From UMGS1519 sp050951005 (GTDB taxonomy: Bacteria; Actinomycetota; Coriobacteriia; Coriobacteriales; Eggerthellaceae), in NCBI GenBank assembly GCA_050951005.1, contig JBMNIP010000002.1, positions 1-64,000 of the forward strand: a stretch of DNA of 64,000 nt, in the 5' to 3' direction. The position numbers and the translations under genes were made by a program. Shown one piece after another: positions 42,623-50,847 of the stretch (its first letter is position 1; each line of letters begins with the position of its first letter). The notes beneath the pieces were generated by a model, which searched no databases, was not told the origin of the DNA, and worked only from the letters and a program-made list of their open reading frames with translations.

Positions 42623-43308
42623 CAGAACTCCTCCTCGTATTTCCTGCGTGCCTGCTCGTACCTCTCGCGCACGCCTGGGTCGACATCCTCCATGCTCGCG
42701 CCGGCGCCTTCGTCTTCTGGCGCTTCAGCCCGGTCGTCGATGCCCATCTCCGATGCGTCGTACAGACCTTGCAGCGATTCGGGGAACGCCTCGCGCAGCG
42801 CGTGGACTATCGCCACTTTGCGAATCATCGTCCCGGGCATCCGCGCCCACTGCTTGTTGAGGCTCCCGTCGCGCTTCTTCCCCGCGTATTCCGCGAACGA
42901 CACCTCGTCGAACATCGGCACCTCGAAGCCGTCGATGTATACGCGGCACCAGCCGCCTATCAGGCGCTCGGTGCTCCCGCCGGCCATCGAGCCCTGGCGG
43001 CGCTCGATGCGCCCCTCGCGGTCTATGACGGTCACCCCGGCCTCGTACCCCCTGAAAGACGGGTTGCGGAAGGCGCGCTTGACGAACACGTCCTTTCCGA
43101 CGACCATCGTCGCCGGGTTGGAGCCGTATTTGACCAGGTAAGCCTCGCGTATGAACGGGTTGAGCCGCTGGTAGTAGCAGAGGGCCATGAACTGCCTGAC
43201 CTCCTGCTCGGTGACCTCCGGGTTGTCGCACACCACCGTGCGGACGATGCTCGGCGAGAGAGTCACCTCCTCGTCGTCGACCGTGTACTTCATGATCTTC
43301 TCGCCCAT
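42622..43308 (-). CDS. bet: Phage recombination protein Bet (RecT-type annealase)
   Basis: The 228-aa protein contains NPEVTEQEVRQFMALCYYQR, LNPFIREAYLVKYGSNPATM, VVGKDVFVKRAFRNP and GGWCRVYIDG, the conserved blocks of the Bet/Redbeta family. It anneals complementary single strands. It lies between DUF1351 and SSB genes, as in many phage recombination cassettes; a partner exonuclease gene was not recognised. The start may be ATG 43308 or 43293. Confidence 0.85.
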   Translation of the reverse strand: MGEKIMKYTVDDEEVTLSPSIVRTVVCDNPEVTEQEVRQFMALCYYQRLNPFIREAYLVKYGSNPATMVVGKDVFVKRAFRNPSFRGYEAGVTVIDREGRIERRQGSMAGGSTERLIGGWCRVYIDGFEVPMFDEVSFAEYAGKKRDGSLNKQWARMPGTMIRKVAIVHALREAFPESLQGLYDASEMGIDDRAEAPEDEGAGASMEDVDPGVRERYEQARRKYEEEF

Positions 43309-43309
43309 G

Positions 43310-44143
43310 TCACTCGCCCCTCAGGCTCCCGTGGATGCCGTTCATCTTCAGGTACGAGACGAACGCGTCCTTCTGCCGCTCCGTCATGCGCACCGTGAAT
43401 ACCCATGTGCGCACCTCGTCGCGGCCCTCCCGCGCCCTGCTCTCCTCCGGCTCCGCGGCCTCCTCGCGGTCCGCCTCTATCTCGGCCATGTCTGAGCGCA
43501 TGCCGCTCAACGCGTCCGCCTGCGCCCTCCGCTCGTCGTCGGCCCTGCATGCCGCCTGGAGGTCGAGCGTGCGCCAGAAGTCCAGCTCCGCCGATTCGGC
43601 GTCGAACATCGTCGGCTTCATGCGCTCGAGCGCCTCCATGTCGTCGCCGATGCGCTTCACGCGGTCCGGTATCTCGTCCTTCGCCGCCCTGTTGGCCGCA
43701 GCCTGCGACTTAGTCCACGCCGGGTCCGCGAAGCGCTCGTACGGCACGTGCGCGGCGAGGGCCGGCGCTATCGACTCGTACTCGGTTCGGAGATCCTGCT
43801 CGCGCTGCTCCTCCGCGATGCGGTTCTTAGCATCGAGCGCCCTCTTCAGCCGCTGCTCCGCATCCCGCGCCGATGACAGCAGCTCCCTCACCTGCGCATC
43901 GAAGGCGTTGTACGCCTCCATGTAGTTCTTTTTGACGGCCTTCCTGCCGTCCTCCACCGACTTGACCATGCGGTTGATGTCCGCCCGGCACGCCTTCAGC
44001 TCCTTGGCGTCCATCGCGTCGAGCGCTGCGTCGTCCATGTCTCGGTACGGCTCCATGAACTCGTCGAGCTTCCTGCGCATCGCGCCGAAGTCGGCCGTGA
44101 TGGTCGCCGGACTGTAGTCGACGGCCAATGCGATGTCTTCCAT
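43310..44143 (-). CDS. DUF1351 family phage protein
   Basis: This 277-aa, largely coiled-coil protein (LKACRADINRMVKSVEDGRK, AVKKNYMEAYNAFDAQVREL) ends with VFTVRMTERQKDAFVSYLKM. The pattern is that of DUF1351 (PF07083), found next to Bet/RecT genes and thought to take part in recombination or replication. The spacing to bet is one base. A GGAAAGGAAGAGG site precedes the ATG. Confidence 0.75.
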   Translation of the reverse strand: MEDIALAVDYSPATITADFGAMRRKLDEFMEPYRDMDDAALDAMDAKELKACRADINRMVKSVEDGRKAVKKNYMEAYNAFDAQVRELLSSARDAEQRLKRALDAKNRIAEEQREQDLRTEYESIAPALAAHVPYERFADPAWTKSQAAANRAAKDEIPDRVKRIGDDMEALERMKPTMFDAESAELDFWRTLDLQAACRADDERRAQADALSGMRSDMAEIEADREEAAEPEESRAREGRDEVRTWVFTVRMTERQKDAFVSYLKMNGIHGSLRGE

Positions 44144-44160
44144 TCCTCTTCCTTTCCCGA

Positions 44161-44206
44161 AAAAAAACTGTCCCCTGACCTGGTGCCGGACATTCCGTCG
44201 GACAGA
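44161..44206 (-). terminator. Terminator/attenuator before DUF1351
   Basis: On the minus strand CTGTCC ... GGACAG (26-base interior) is followed by a run of seven T (plus-strand A-tract at 44161-44167). It lies between the 126-aa gene and the DUF1351 gene and may attenuate the early transcript. Confidence 0.5.
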
Positions 44207-44207
44207 T

Positions 44208-44588
44208 TCACGAAATGCCCATATCCTTCCTCATGCGGTACCTGCGCTGCCTGAGGGCGTTGTACTCGTCGGTCAGCCGCCCTGCCTGCCTCCCGGCCTC
44301 CGCGTCGTTCGCGAGCGCGGCCTCGTACATGCGCCGCTGCCCGTCCCGGAGCCTCTCCGCATGGCATGCGGCGCACTCCCCGTCCTTCGCCAGCCTCGTG
44401 TACGGCATCCCGCATTCCGTGCAGTATCCGTAGCGCCGGAACGACACGCCAATGCGGTTCCCATGCCTCGCCACGGCCTGCGCGCTCGCATAGCGCCCTG
44501 TAATCCGCGATATGCGGCGGGCGCACCACTCGGCCCCGTGCATCGAGTTGCGCTCCAGGAACTCGTCCAGCTCCGGAGTCCACCTCAT
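44208..44588 (-). CDS. HTH/zinc-finger phage protein, 126 aa
   Basis: The N-terminal part (RWTPELDEFLERNSMHGAEW and ISRITGRYASAQAVARHGNR) is a Myb/HTH-like DNA-binding segment; the middle has YCTECGMPYTRLAKDGECAAC, a four-cysteine zinc ribbon. The C-terminal tail is basic. Function unknown, probably DNA binding. The start overlaps the upstream gene by an ATGA. Confidence 0.55.
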   Translation of the reverse strand: MRWTPELDEFLERNSMHGAEWCARRISRITGRYASAQAVARHGNRIGVSFRRYGYCTECGMPYTRLAKDGECAACHAERLRDGQRRMYEAALANDAEAGRQAGRLTDEYNALRQRRYRMRKDMGIS

Positions 44589-44918
44589 CGCAGCGCCGCC
44601 GTCGTGTAGCCGTCGGTCTTTGCGCTCCTGACGTTCATGCGGATGTCCGGCCGCTGCTCCATCGCTATACGAGCGAAGTCCGCCGCGAACTCGTTGCGCA
44701 CGCTGGTGCGGAAGCGCGAGCGCATGAACTGGATCATCAGGTTCGGCGACGGGCGGTAGGCGTCCGTCTGCAGCCTCGAAGCCTGCTCCAGGTACCACTG
44801 CCATTCGTCCGGATGGTCCTCGACCCATCCGCGCGCATCCTCCATGCGGTCGCCGTACGGGGTCGCCCAGCGCCATCCGCGACTGGTTGGACGGGTCGCG
44901 CCCCTCCTCTATTGCCAT
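44585..44918 (-). pseudogene. Hypothetical phage protein, about 110 aa, one frameshift
   Basis: The ATG at 44918 gives MAIEEGRDPSNQSRMALGDP; removing one G from the run at 44859-44862 joins YGDRMEDARGWVEDHPDEWQ, then YLEQASRLQTDAYRPS. The ATG is 2 bases into the stop of the upstream small gene (TGATG overlap), which supports the longer product. Family not recognised. Confidence 0.5.
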
Positions 44919-45061
44919 CAGAACCACCCCGCAGCCTTCGCAGCCCCAAGCGCCAGCACCACCGCGTAGCATGCGGCCACGGAGACGGCGCCGAAGATGA
45001 ACACGTCGCGATCCGATTCGCGGGTGTCCTCTCGCCCGCTATCGTCCATTCCCACTCGCAT
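44918..45061 (-). CDS. Small single-pass membrane protein, 47 aa
   Basis: The product starts with a charged MRVGMDDSGREDTRESDRD, then has one hydrophobic segment VFIFGAVSVAACYAVVLALG and a short tail. GAGGAGG precedes the ATG. It overlaps the end of the Xis-like gene by 23 bases and the start of the next gene by TGATG. Such early-region membrane peptides often affect superinfection or host membranes, but nothing here shows its role. Confidence 0.5.
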   Translation of the reverse strand: MRVGMDDSGREDTRESDRDVFIFGAVSVAACYAVVLALGAAKAAGWF

Positions 45062-45239
45062 GTTCATCGCGTTCCTCCTCTCCGAACATCTGCGGCCATT
45101 CGAGCTTCGCGTTGATTCGCCACATCGTGCCTATCCTCGCCGCGTGCTCGATGCGGCCCTGCTTGCACAGCTTCTCGAGCGTGTGCCTGCTGACATCCAG
45201 CAGCAGCGCCGCCTCGTTGAGCGTCAGCACTTCCCTCAA
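45039..45239 (-). CDS. Excisionase-like HTH protein
   Basis: The 66-aa product (TLNEAALLLDVSRHTLEKLC then KQGRIEHAARIGTMWRIN) is a MerR-type winged-helix of the HTH_17/excisionase family. The TTG start at 45239 is preceded by GGAGGGG at a correct distance; an upstream in-frame start at 45311 would run through the operator O1 and is unlikely. It follows the Cro-like gene, and would work with the integrase in prophage excision. Confidence 0.7.
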   Translation of the reverse strand: MREVLTLNEAALLLDVSRHTLEKLCKQGRIEHAARIGTMWRINAKLEWPQMFGEEERDEHASGNGR

Positions 45240-45252
45240 TTTGCCCCTCCTT

Positions 45253-45267
45253 AGTAAATTTAACTTA
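45253..45267. promoter_or_regulatory. Repressor operator copy 1
   Basis: AGTAAATTTAACTTA matches the 15-bp consensus AGTAAWNNNAACTTA found also at 45546-45560 and, in inverse orientation, at 45516-45530. It lies between the Cro-like and Xis-like genes, so the repressor may control excision directly. Confidence 0.55.
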
Positions 45268-45288
45268 ATATCCGATGCCGAAAAAAAA

Positions 45289-45498
45289 TCACCCTTCGCT
45301 ATGGGCGGCAAGTTCGCGCATCATCATCTCCCTCGATGCATCGTCCATCTCCGACATGATTGCGATGAACGCTCCCAGCCGGTACTTCTCTGGGTTGTCC
45401 TCCCACTCGACGAGCGTTGGCACGCTGACGCCGGCTATCTTCGATGCGGCCTCGAGAGTCATCCCGGCGGCGCGCCGAGCCTTTTTCGCGTAGCTCAT
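45289..45498 (-). CDS. Cro-like helix-turn-helix regulator
   Basis: A 69-aa protein with a classic HTH (ARRAAGMTLEAASKIAGVSV, then PTLVEWEDNPEKY). It is divergent from the CI-like repressor with operators between them, so it probably takes the Cro role and starts the lytic early transcript. AAGGAGG lies before the ATG at 45498. Confidence 0.75.
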   Translation of the reverse strand: MSYAKKARRAAGMTLEAASKIAGVSVPTLVEWEDNPEKYRLGAFIAIMSEMDDASREMMMRELAAHSEG

Positions 45499-45515
45499 TT
45501 TTCCTCCTTCCTTAT

Positions 45516-45560
45516 TAAGTTGCAATTACTATAACACGTTTTTTTAGTAAACGCAACTTA
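45516..45560. promoter_or_regulatory. Lysogeny switch: paired repressor operators
   Basis: TAAGTTGCAATTACT (45516-45530) and AGTAAACGCAACTTA (45546-45560) are inverted copies matching at 13 of 15 positions. The first covers the -10 and the second the -35 of the minus-strand early promoter. A partial further copy (AGTAAATCTAA on the minus strand) lies at about 45558-45568. Confidence 0.65.
45528..45556 (-). promoter_or_regulatory. Early lytic promoter
   Basis: On the minus strand TTGCGT (45556-45551) and TATAGT (45533-45528) are 17 bases apart, 30 bases upstream of the Cro-like ATG. Both elements lie within repressor operator copies. Confidence 0.65.
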
Positions 45561-45608
45561 GATTTACTATTTCACAAGTCTTTTTTAATCTGGAACCGAG
45601 GAGGGCAT

Positions 45609-46286
45609 ATGAAAGTTACTAGCTTCGGGCGGAACCTCAGGGCGCTCAGGGACAGAGAGGGCATAACGCAAGCCCAGCTTGCGGACATGCTCGAGACGAC
45701 GCAGACGACCGTGAACGGATGGGAGACGCGCGGCGTGCAGCCGCGCAGGGCCATGCAAGAGAAGATCATGGGCATCTTCGGCCTCGGCGACGACGACATC
45801 CTGAGCGAGTCCGCCGGCCTGTACGCGCAGCTGCACGGCCTCGTCGGCAAACCGTCCGGCGCGATAGCGGCGAAGGAGCCGCGCAAGGCATACGCACCGC
45901 TGCTCGGGCGCATCCATGCGGGTGATGCCGTCGAGCCGGACGTGCTCGACGACGAGATACCCATCCCGTGGGACGTGTGGGACCGGCACCGCTCGGGCTA
46001 CTTCCTCCAGGTCGAGGGCACGTGCATGAACCGCGTCTACCCCGACGGCTGCTACGTCTTCATCGACCCCGACAGGGAGCCGTCAAGCGGCTCTATAGCG
46101 GCGGTGAGCATAGACGGTGCGGACTACATAATGCGCAGGCTCTACGTCGGCGCGAACACGTGCATCCTCTCCCCCGAGTCGTTCGACCCGGAGTGGAGGG
46201 ACATAGTGATAACGGCCGGGAGCGGCCACGAGGTAGATATGGCGGGGACCGTCGTGTGGTTCCAGCCGGAGAGGGAGCTTGGATGA
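45609..46286 (+). CDS. CI-like phage repressor with S24-like domain lacking the canonical Ser-Lys dyad
   Basis: The 225-aa protein has an N-terminal HTH (FGRNLRALRDREGITQAQLA, then TVNGWETRGVQ) and a C-terminal LexA/CI-type fold. The cleavage-type dipeptide Ala104-Gly105 is present in GRIHAGDA. Where S24 peptidases have the catalytic Ser (GDSM) this protein has GTCM (Cys139), and where they have the Lys (often VKR) it reads IMRRL (Arg176/177). It may be a non-cleaving repressor or use Cys. It is the first gene of a plus-strand lysogeny operon ending with integrase. Operators are at 45516-45560. Confidence 0.8.
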   Translation: MKVTSFGRNLRALRDREGITQAQLADMLETTQTTVNGWETRGVQPRRAMQEKIMGIFGLGDDDILSESAGLYAQLHGLVGKPSGAIAAKEPRKAYAPLLGRIHAGDAVEPDVLDDEIPIPWDVWDRHRSGYFLQVEGTCMNRVYPDGCYVFIDPDREPSSGSIAAVSIDGADYIMRRLYVGANTCILSPESFDPEWRDIVITAGSGHEVDMAGTVVWFQPERELG

Positions 46287-46837
46287 CTGAGATCGTTCGT
46301 GGGAGCATCGAGCCGTCATCATGCTGCGGCTTTGCTCTTGGAGACGTCGCGTATATAGAGCATAACGGCGAGGCTCATGTGCTCGCCCAAGGCGCGAACT
46401 TCGATCGCGTAATATCGGATGCCCGCAAGATGGTGGATATGTGCGCATGCGCCAGTCTGTTCGGCTTCGACACGGCGGTATCGCATGCATGGCTCGATAC
46501 GGTATCGCAGTACCGCGATGGCGAGCGGCTCGACCGACTCCCGCTTTTGGCGGTGCATGGGGCTACACCATCCGGCAAGGCGAGGAGATACCCGATTACT
46601 GCGCGCATAGACCCCGTGGGAGGGTATGTGCCGAAATCGAGCTATCTGGCGGCCGTCAAGATGGACTACCTAGAGGATGGCAATGTCGGCAAGGGGTTCG
46701 TCTCTTATCTCATAAGGGAGCCGTTCGGGCTGAATACCGGAGGAGTGCTCGTGGAGTTCTCATCGCCCGGAGGCGTCCTATCCGTCAAGCGGATAAAGGT
46801 TCTCGGAGACGGAGGAAGATGGGAGGCGGTCGCATGA
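46283..46837 (+). CDS. Hypothetical protein in lysogeny operon, 184 aa
   Basis: The product (EIVRGSIEPSSCCGFALGDV, DRVISDARKMVDMCACASLF) is not recognised. It starts within the CI stop (ATGA) and ends with an ATGA overlap with the next small gene, so it is translated with the repressor. A role in lysogeny, such as modulating the repressor or superinfection exclusion, is plausible from position only. Confidence 0.5.
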   Translation: MTEIVRGSIEPSSCCGFALGDVAYIEHNGEAHVLAQGANFDRVISDARKMVDMCACASLFGFDTAVSHAWLDTVSQYRDGERLDRLPLLAVHGATPSGKARRYPITARIDPVGGYVPKSSYLAAVKMDYLEDGNVGKGFVSYLIREPFGLNTGGVLVEFSSPGGVLSVKRIKVLGDGGRWEAVA

Positions 46838-46947
46838 CCGATGATTACCCGATACAGGAGGACATATTCGCGTTCGCCCTCTCGCTAAAGGGCGGCTGGT
46901 GGGACGATTGCGGCGACTGGTTCGCCGTGATCCCGCTGGAGGGCTGA
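46834..46947 (+). CDS. Small acidic protein, 37 aa
   Basis: A short frame (MTDDYPIQEDIFAFALSLKG, then GWWDDCGDW) overlaps both neighbours: ATGA with the upstream gene and TGATG with the integrase. Conserved overlaps suggest it is translated. Not recognised. Confidence 0.45.
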   Translation: MTDDYPIQEDIFAFALSLKGGWWDDCGDWFAVIPLEG

Positions 46948-48101
46948 TGGAGCTGTCCGGCAAAGGCTCCATCCAGCAGCTCGACAAGGGCGGCAACGGG
47001 CGCAAGCCGAGGGGAAAGTGCCGCAAGTGGCGCCTGTGGCAGACTGCCGACGGCAAGCGCATGTCGAGGCGCTTCGAGGGGACATACTCCGAGGCGCAGG
47101 ACGCCTTGCAGGCTTTTCGCGCCGAGCTGGCCGGCGCGGTGCCGAACGGCGAGCTCTTCGCTTCGTACGCCGCGCATTGGCGCGATATGCGCGCCTCCAT
47201 GGGGTCGCTCGACTCGTCCACCCTGCGCAACGACGCCCGCAACGTGCGGACGCTCTGCCGCGTTTTCGGCTCCGTGCCGATGGACGCCATGACCCCCGAG
47301 CGGGTGCGCGAGGGCATCGCCGGGCTGCGCAACGGAGGAGGCGCCTCCGGGCGCGTCCTGAGCGGAACGTACCTGTCGAACGTCTTCTCCTCGCTGTCGT
47401 CGATGATGCAGCAGGCTGCCGACGACGGCAGGATAGCCGCCAACCCCTGCGCCAGCGTGGAGGCGCCGAAGCCTGACACGCAGGAGCGCGAGGCGCTGAC
47501 CGTCGCGCAGATGGACGCGCTCTATTCCGCCCTCGATTCGGAGATGCGCCGCAAGCCGCACGGCAGGTATCCGGCATTGCTCATCATGCTCGATTGCGGC
47601 CTCAGGAGCGAAGAGGCGTTGGCTCTGCGCCCAGAGGATGTCGATACCGCATCCCGCATGGTGCATGTGAGGCGCGCCCTCAAGGACGCGACGCACGAAA
47701 TCGGCAAGACCAAGAGCAAGGCGGGGGTGAGGTCGGTGCCCATGACCGAGCGGCTCTCGGAGTCATGCGCGTTCTGGGACTCGGTGCGCCGCAGATGGCT
47801 GCCCGAATCGGAGACGTTCTGCTGCTCCTCTTCGGGCGGAGTCCTGTACGGAGGCACCCTGCGCCGTTGGTGGATGCGCAACCGCGGCAGGCTCGGTTGC
47901 AGCGGATTCACTATCCATCAGCTCCGCCATTCGAACCTTACTAAGATGGCGCGCTACATGTCGCCGTTCGACCTGAAGCGGTGGGCCGGGTGGTCGTCGC
48001 TGGCACCCGCGATGGTCTACGTGCATGACGATATGGACGCGCTCAAATCGGCTGTGGCGGCGTCCGAATCACCGCATCTGCACCGCCATGTCGCTGGATA
48101 G
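46947..48101 (+). CDS. Tyrosine-type site-specific integrase
   Basis: The 384-aa protein has an arm-binding N-terminus (GKCRKWRLWQTADGKRMSRR), a core-binding SAM-like domain (about 60-160) and a catalytic domain with the conserved residues: Arg in DCGLRSEEALAL, HQLRHSNLTKMA (H-x-x-R) and Tyr in AMVYVHDDM. It would integrate and excise the prophage. The ATG at 46947 overlaps the preceding stop. It marks the right end of the second prophage. Confidence 0.9.
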   Translation: MELSGKGSIQQLDKGGNGRKPRGKCRKWRLWQTADGKRMSRRFEGTYSEAQDALQAFRAELAGAVPNGELFASYAAHWRDMRASMGSLDSSTLRNDARNVRTLCRVFGSVPMDAMTPERVREGIAGLRNGGGASGRVLSGTYLSNVFSSLSSMMQQAADDGRIAANPCASVEAPKPDTQEREALTVAQMDALYSALDSEMRRKPHGRYPALLIMLDCGLRSEEALALRPEDVDTASRMVHVRRALKDATHEIGKTKSKAGVRSVPMTERLSESCAFWDSVRRRWLPESETFCCSSSGGVLYGGTLRRWWMRNRGRLGCSGFTIHQLRHSNLTKMARYMSPFDLKRWAGWSSLAPAMVYVHDDMDALKSAVAASESPHLHRHVAG

Positions 48102-48443
48102 CGCAGGCTCCCGCTCCGACCTGGGGTTATCGGCGCACATTCCGCATGGCTCGAACTGACAATATTCTCGAAACACAACAATAATTCTGGCCTGTATAGC
48201 CATGACAGGGAAAAATCGTCAATGCTTCTTAGCCTTATCGCCTTAGACGACTGGCAATCGCTGTTCGGAAACCGCTTCGAAGCAGAAAGACTCCACAGTC
48301 CCCACGGATCCAGGTTGTCGGCTAAGGAAACTCGTATGAGCTTTTTCTCTATGCCAGAAGAATCAGACGTCAGCACACCCTGACATCCCATCGGCATACC
48401 GGTCTGCAATAATGGATGGGTGATGCAAGGGAAAGGGCACGGT
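48102..48443. other. Prophage right end and host promoter region; no gene seen
   Basis: No credible gene is seen. This segment should contain the right attachment site. I found no convincing direct repeat with the left side (16.4-18.1 kb). An AT-rich stretch (about 48155-48200) and a promoter region for the sensor kinase are probable. Confidence 0.45.
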
Positions 48444-49962
48444 ATGAAACGGCCGAACGGACAAAAAGGCCAGATGAGCTTCAAGCGGCGCATCGCCATC
48501 TCGAATGTCGTCATTATCGTCGTGCCGGCTCTCGCAGCATTGCTCTGCGCGGGGATCTGCCTGCTGGTGGGATGGAACGTGCTCCTGTCCGGATCGAACG
48601 TGGATGATAGCAGCGATTTCCAGCAAGCAGGCGTTTCCGTGGACGCCGCCGCTTCCATGGCCCTCTCCTCTTCCGACGAAAGCGACCAAGCCGAGCGCTT
48701 CGACCGCCTGGATTCATTGCTTGACAAGCTGGGCATGTACCTGGTCATCGAACCGGCCGGCACAGCGGACGGTTCGGCGCGGTCGGAATCGTCAGGATCG
48801 GCCGTATACGAACATGATGCCCGCCCAACAGCGGATACCGACACGACTTTGATTGACAAGGCACGGAAGCTGGGGGATTCGGCCTTCCTCCAGTCGGGCC
48901 AGAATGCAATTCGGGTTTCAACCGTCGATGCCGGTGGCAGCCGATGGCGCCTGTACCTGCAGGGCTCGGTGCGTCCGCAGACATCGGGCAGCGATATGCT
49001 GTCGTTCGCACTGGTTTCCGTCGTGGCCGTGTTCCTGGCTGTGGTGGTATCCGCCCTCTTGGCGAACCGCTTCGTATCGCGGTTCCTGGTGAAGAAAGTG
49101 CAAGAGCGCCTGAGCATCATCGAAACAGGACTCGAACAGCTCAACGAGGGAAACCTGTCCTACCGCATAGAGCCGATCGGAGCCGATGAGTTCGCGCCGG
49201 CATGCCGGGAGTTCAACCGCATGGCCGGTGCGCTGGAATCATCCATCACGGCGGTTCGGCAGCAAGACAGCCGCCGGACGCGCCTGGTTGCCGATGTCTC
49301 GCACGACCTGCGCACCCCGCTTGCCTCCATAAAGGGATATGCGGAGGGCCTGCGCGACGGTGTAGCCGGCACGGCAACCGCCCGCAAACGCTACTTGGAC
49401 ACCATCATCCGGAAAGCCGATGAGATGTCGGCGCTTCTGGAACGTATGCTGGAGTATTCGAAGCTGGAGTTGCAGCAAAGCGAATACGAGCCGGAACTGC
49501 TGCAGGCCGACAAGCTGGTGTCCGCATGCGCCGACGACTACCGCGACCGATTGGACATCACGCTGGATGCCGAGCCGGTAACGATGTATGCGGACGAAGG
49601 GCTGGTGCGCCGCGTGCTGGCGAATATCCTGGATAACTCCGTGAAATACGGCACGCGTGTCCCCGCCCCTGTGCATATCAGCGTCGCCCGTGTGCCGGCA
49701 GGCCAAGGAAGACGGCCAAGGACGATGCCGCATAGAGATGGCCGACCAGGGCACGCCGGTGAGCGAGGAAGATGCAGCATCACTGTTCGACCTGTTCTAT
49801 CGCGCAGACGAGGCGCGCGCCTCGACGGCGCAGGGAAGCGGCATCGGCCTGGCGTTCGCGAAGGGTGCCGTGGAAGGCATGGGCGGCACTATCGCGGCAC
49901 ATCCGAACGGCAGTGCGGGACTGGTAGTGACCGTTGTGCTCCCGGAAGGAGAACCGGCATGA
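48444..49962 (+). pseudogene. Sensor histidine kinase, one frameshift
   Basis: The product has two membrane segments (about 16-40 and 185-210) flanking an extracellular domain, a HAMP-like linker, the phosphoacceptor H-box VADVSHDLRTPLASIKGYAE, an N-box NILDNSVKYG and, after a frame change near 49700, the G-box GSGIGLAFAKGAVEGMGG. One extra base near 49695-49705 breaks it; as read it would run into the response regulator frame. It phosphorylates the regulator encoded directly downstream (ATGA overlap). The ATG at 48444 follows AAGGGAAAGGG. The signal is unknown. Confidence 0.8.
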
Positions 49963-50642
49963 AGAACATTCTGATCGTGGAAGACGACCACGATATCGGG
50001 ACGCTGGAACGCGACTACCTGGAAGCGGCGGGATTCGCCGTCACGCTGGAACAGAACGGCTCGACAGGATTGACGTTGGCCCTTTCCGGGCGCTTCGACT
50101 TGGCGGTGCTCGACATCATGCTTCCCGGTACCGACGGGATGACCATCTGCCGCACCATCCGCGCAGCCTCCGACATGCCCATCGTCATGGTGACGGCAAA
50201 GGGAGAGGACATAGACAAGATCCGCGCGCTCGGTTTGGGTGCGGACGATTATGTGGAGAAGCCCTTTTCTCCCAGTGTCCTGGTGGCGCGCATCAAGACC
50301 CATCTTGCCCGATACGACCAGCTGAAGGGGACGATGGCGCATGAGGTGGTGCAGGCGGGACCGGTGCGCATCGACACGGGCGCTCATACCGTAGAGGTGG
50401 CGGGCAGACCCGTCAGCCTGCGCAATAAGGAATACGAGCTGCTGTTGTATCTGGCGCGAAATGCCGGCATGGTCCTAAGCCGCGACCGGCTTTACGAGCA
50501 CGTCTGGGGCAGCGATGCCTCCGGAAACGCCCAAACCGTGCCCGTCCACATCAAGCGCATACGCCAGAAGATCGAGCAGGACCCGTCGCACCCTGCCATC
50601 ATCGAGACGGTACGCGGAGCGGGATACCGCCTGCGCGCCTAA
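49959..50642 (+). CDS. OmpR/PhoB-family response regulator
   Basis: The 227-aa protein has a receiver domain with acidic pair at 9-10 (IVEDD), phosphoacceptor Asp52 (LAVLDIMLPGTDG) and VTAKGE, then a winged-helix DNA-binding domain (LRNKEYELLLYLARNAGMVL, HIKRIRQKIE, VRGAGYRL). Regulators of this family bind direct repeats spaced 11 bp. Exactly such repeats lie upstream of the PAP2 gene that follows. It pairs with the upstream kinase, whose stop it overlaps. Confidence 0.9.
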   Translation: MKNILIVEDDHDIGTLERDYLEAAGFAVTLEQNGSTGLTLALSGRFDLAVLDIMLPGTDGMTICRTIRAASDMPIVMVTAKGEDIDKIRALGLGADDYVEKPFSPSVLVARIKTHLARYDQLKGTMAHEVVQAGPVRIDTGAHTVEVAGRPVSLRNKEYELLLYLARNAGMVLSRDRLYEHVWGSDASGNAQTVPVHIKRIRQKIEQDPSHPAIIETVRGAGYRLRA

Positions 50643-50764
50643 AACGCACCGCTACGGCAAGCCGGTCATCGGATCAAGGGCCCTCAGCACAGCCAAGGCA
50701 CACCGAATCGGAACGCAAGCCTCCTCAGAGCGTCTGACAGCATTTGTGAAGGCCTTGGTCATTA

Positions 50765-50817
50765 GTTCATCCCGCGTTCATCTTTCGTTTACAACCCGTT
50801 CAGCCCTCGGGCATACT
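50765..50817 (+). promoter_or_regulatory. Four 11-bp-spaced direct repeats and promoter upstream of the PAP2 gene
   Basis: GTTCATC, GTTCATC, GTTTACA and GTTCAGC begin at 50765, 50776, 50787 and 50798, exactly one helical turn apart. A promoter with -35 TTTACA (50788-50793) and -10 CATACT (50812-50817, 18-base spacer) overlaps the third repeat. This is the layout of an activator site for an OmpR/PhoB-type regulator. Confidence 0.65.
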
Positions 50818-50847
50818 GTACTGCCAATCGATGGAAAGGCGGTACGC

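Noticed and set aside
39..48181. A 13-base identity (CGAAACACAACAA) at 39-51 and 48169-48181 as possible prophage attachment sites
   Set aside because: Thirteen-base matches are expected by chance in a window of this size, flanks do not match, and host genes (rml, PrsW) lie between them, so it does not frame one prophage.
48420..50642. A natural kinase-response regulator fusion protein (740 codons in one frame)
   Set aside because: The kinase catalytic G-box lies in another frame and the fused part between is low-complexity out-of-frame sequence; a single extra base near 49700 explains it.
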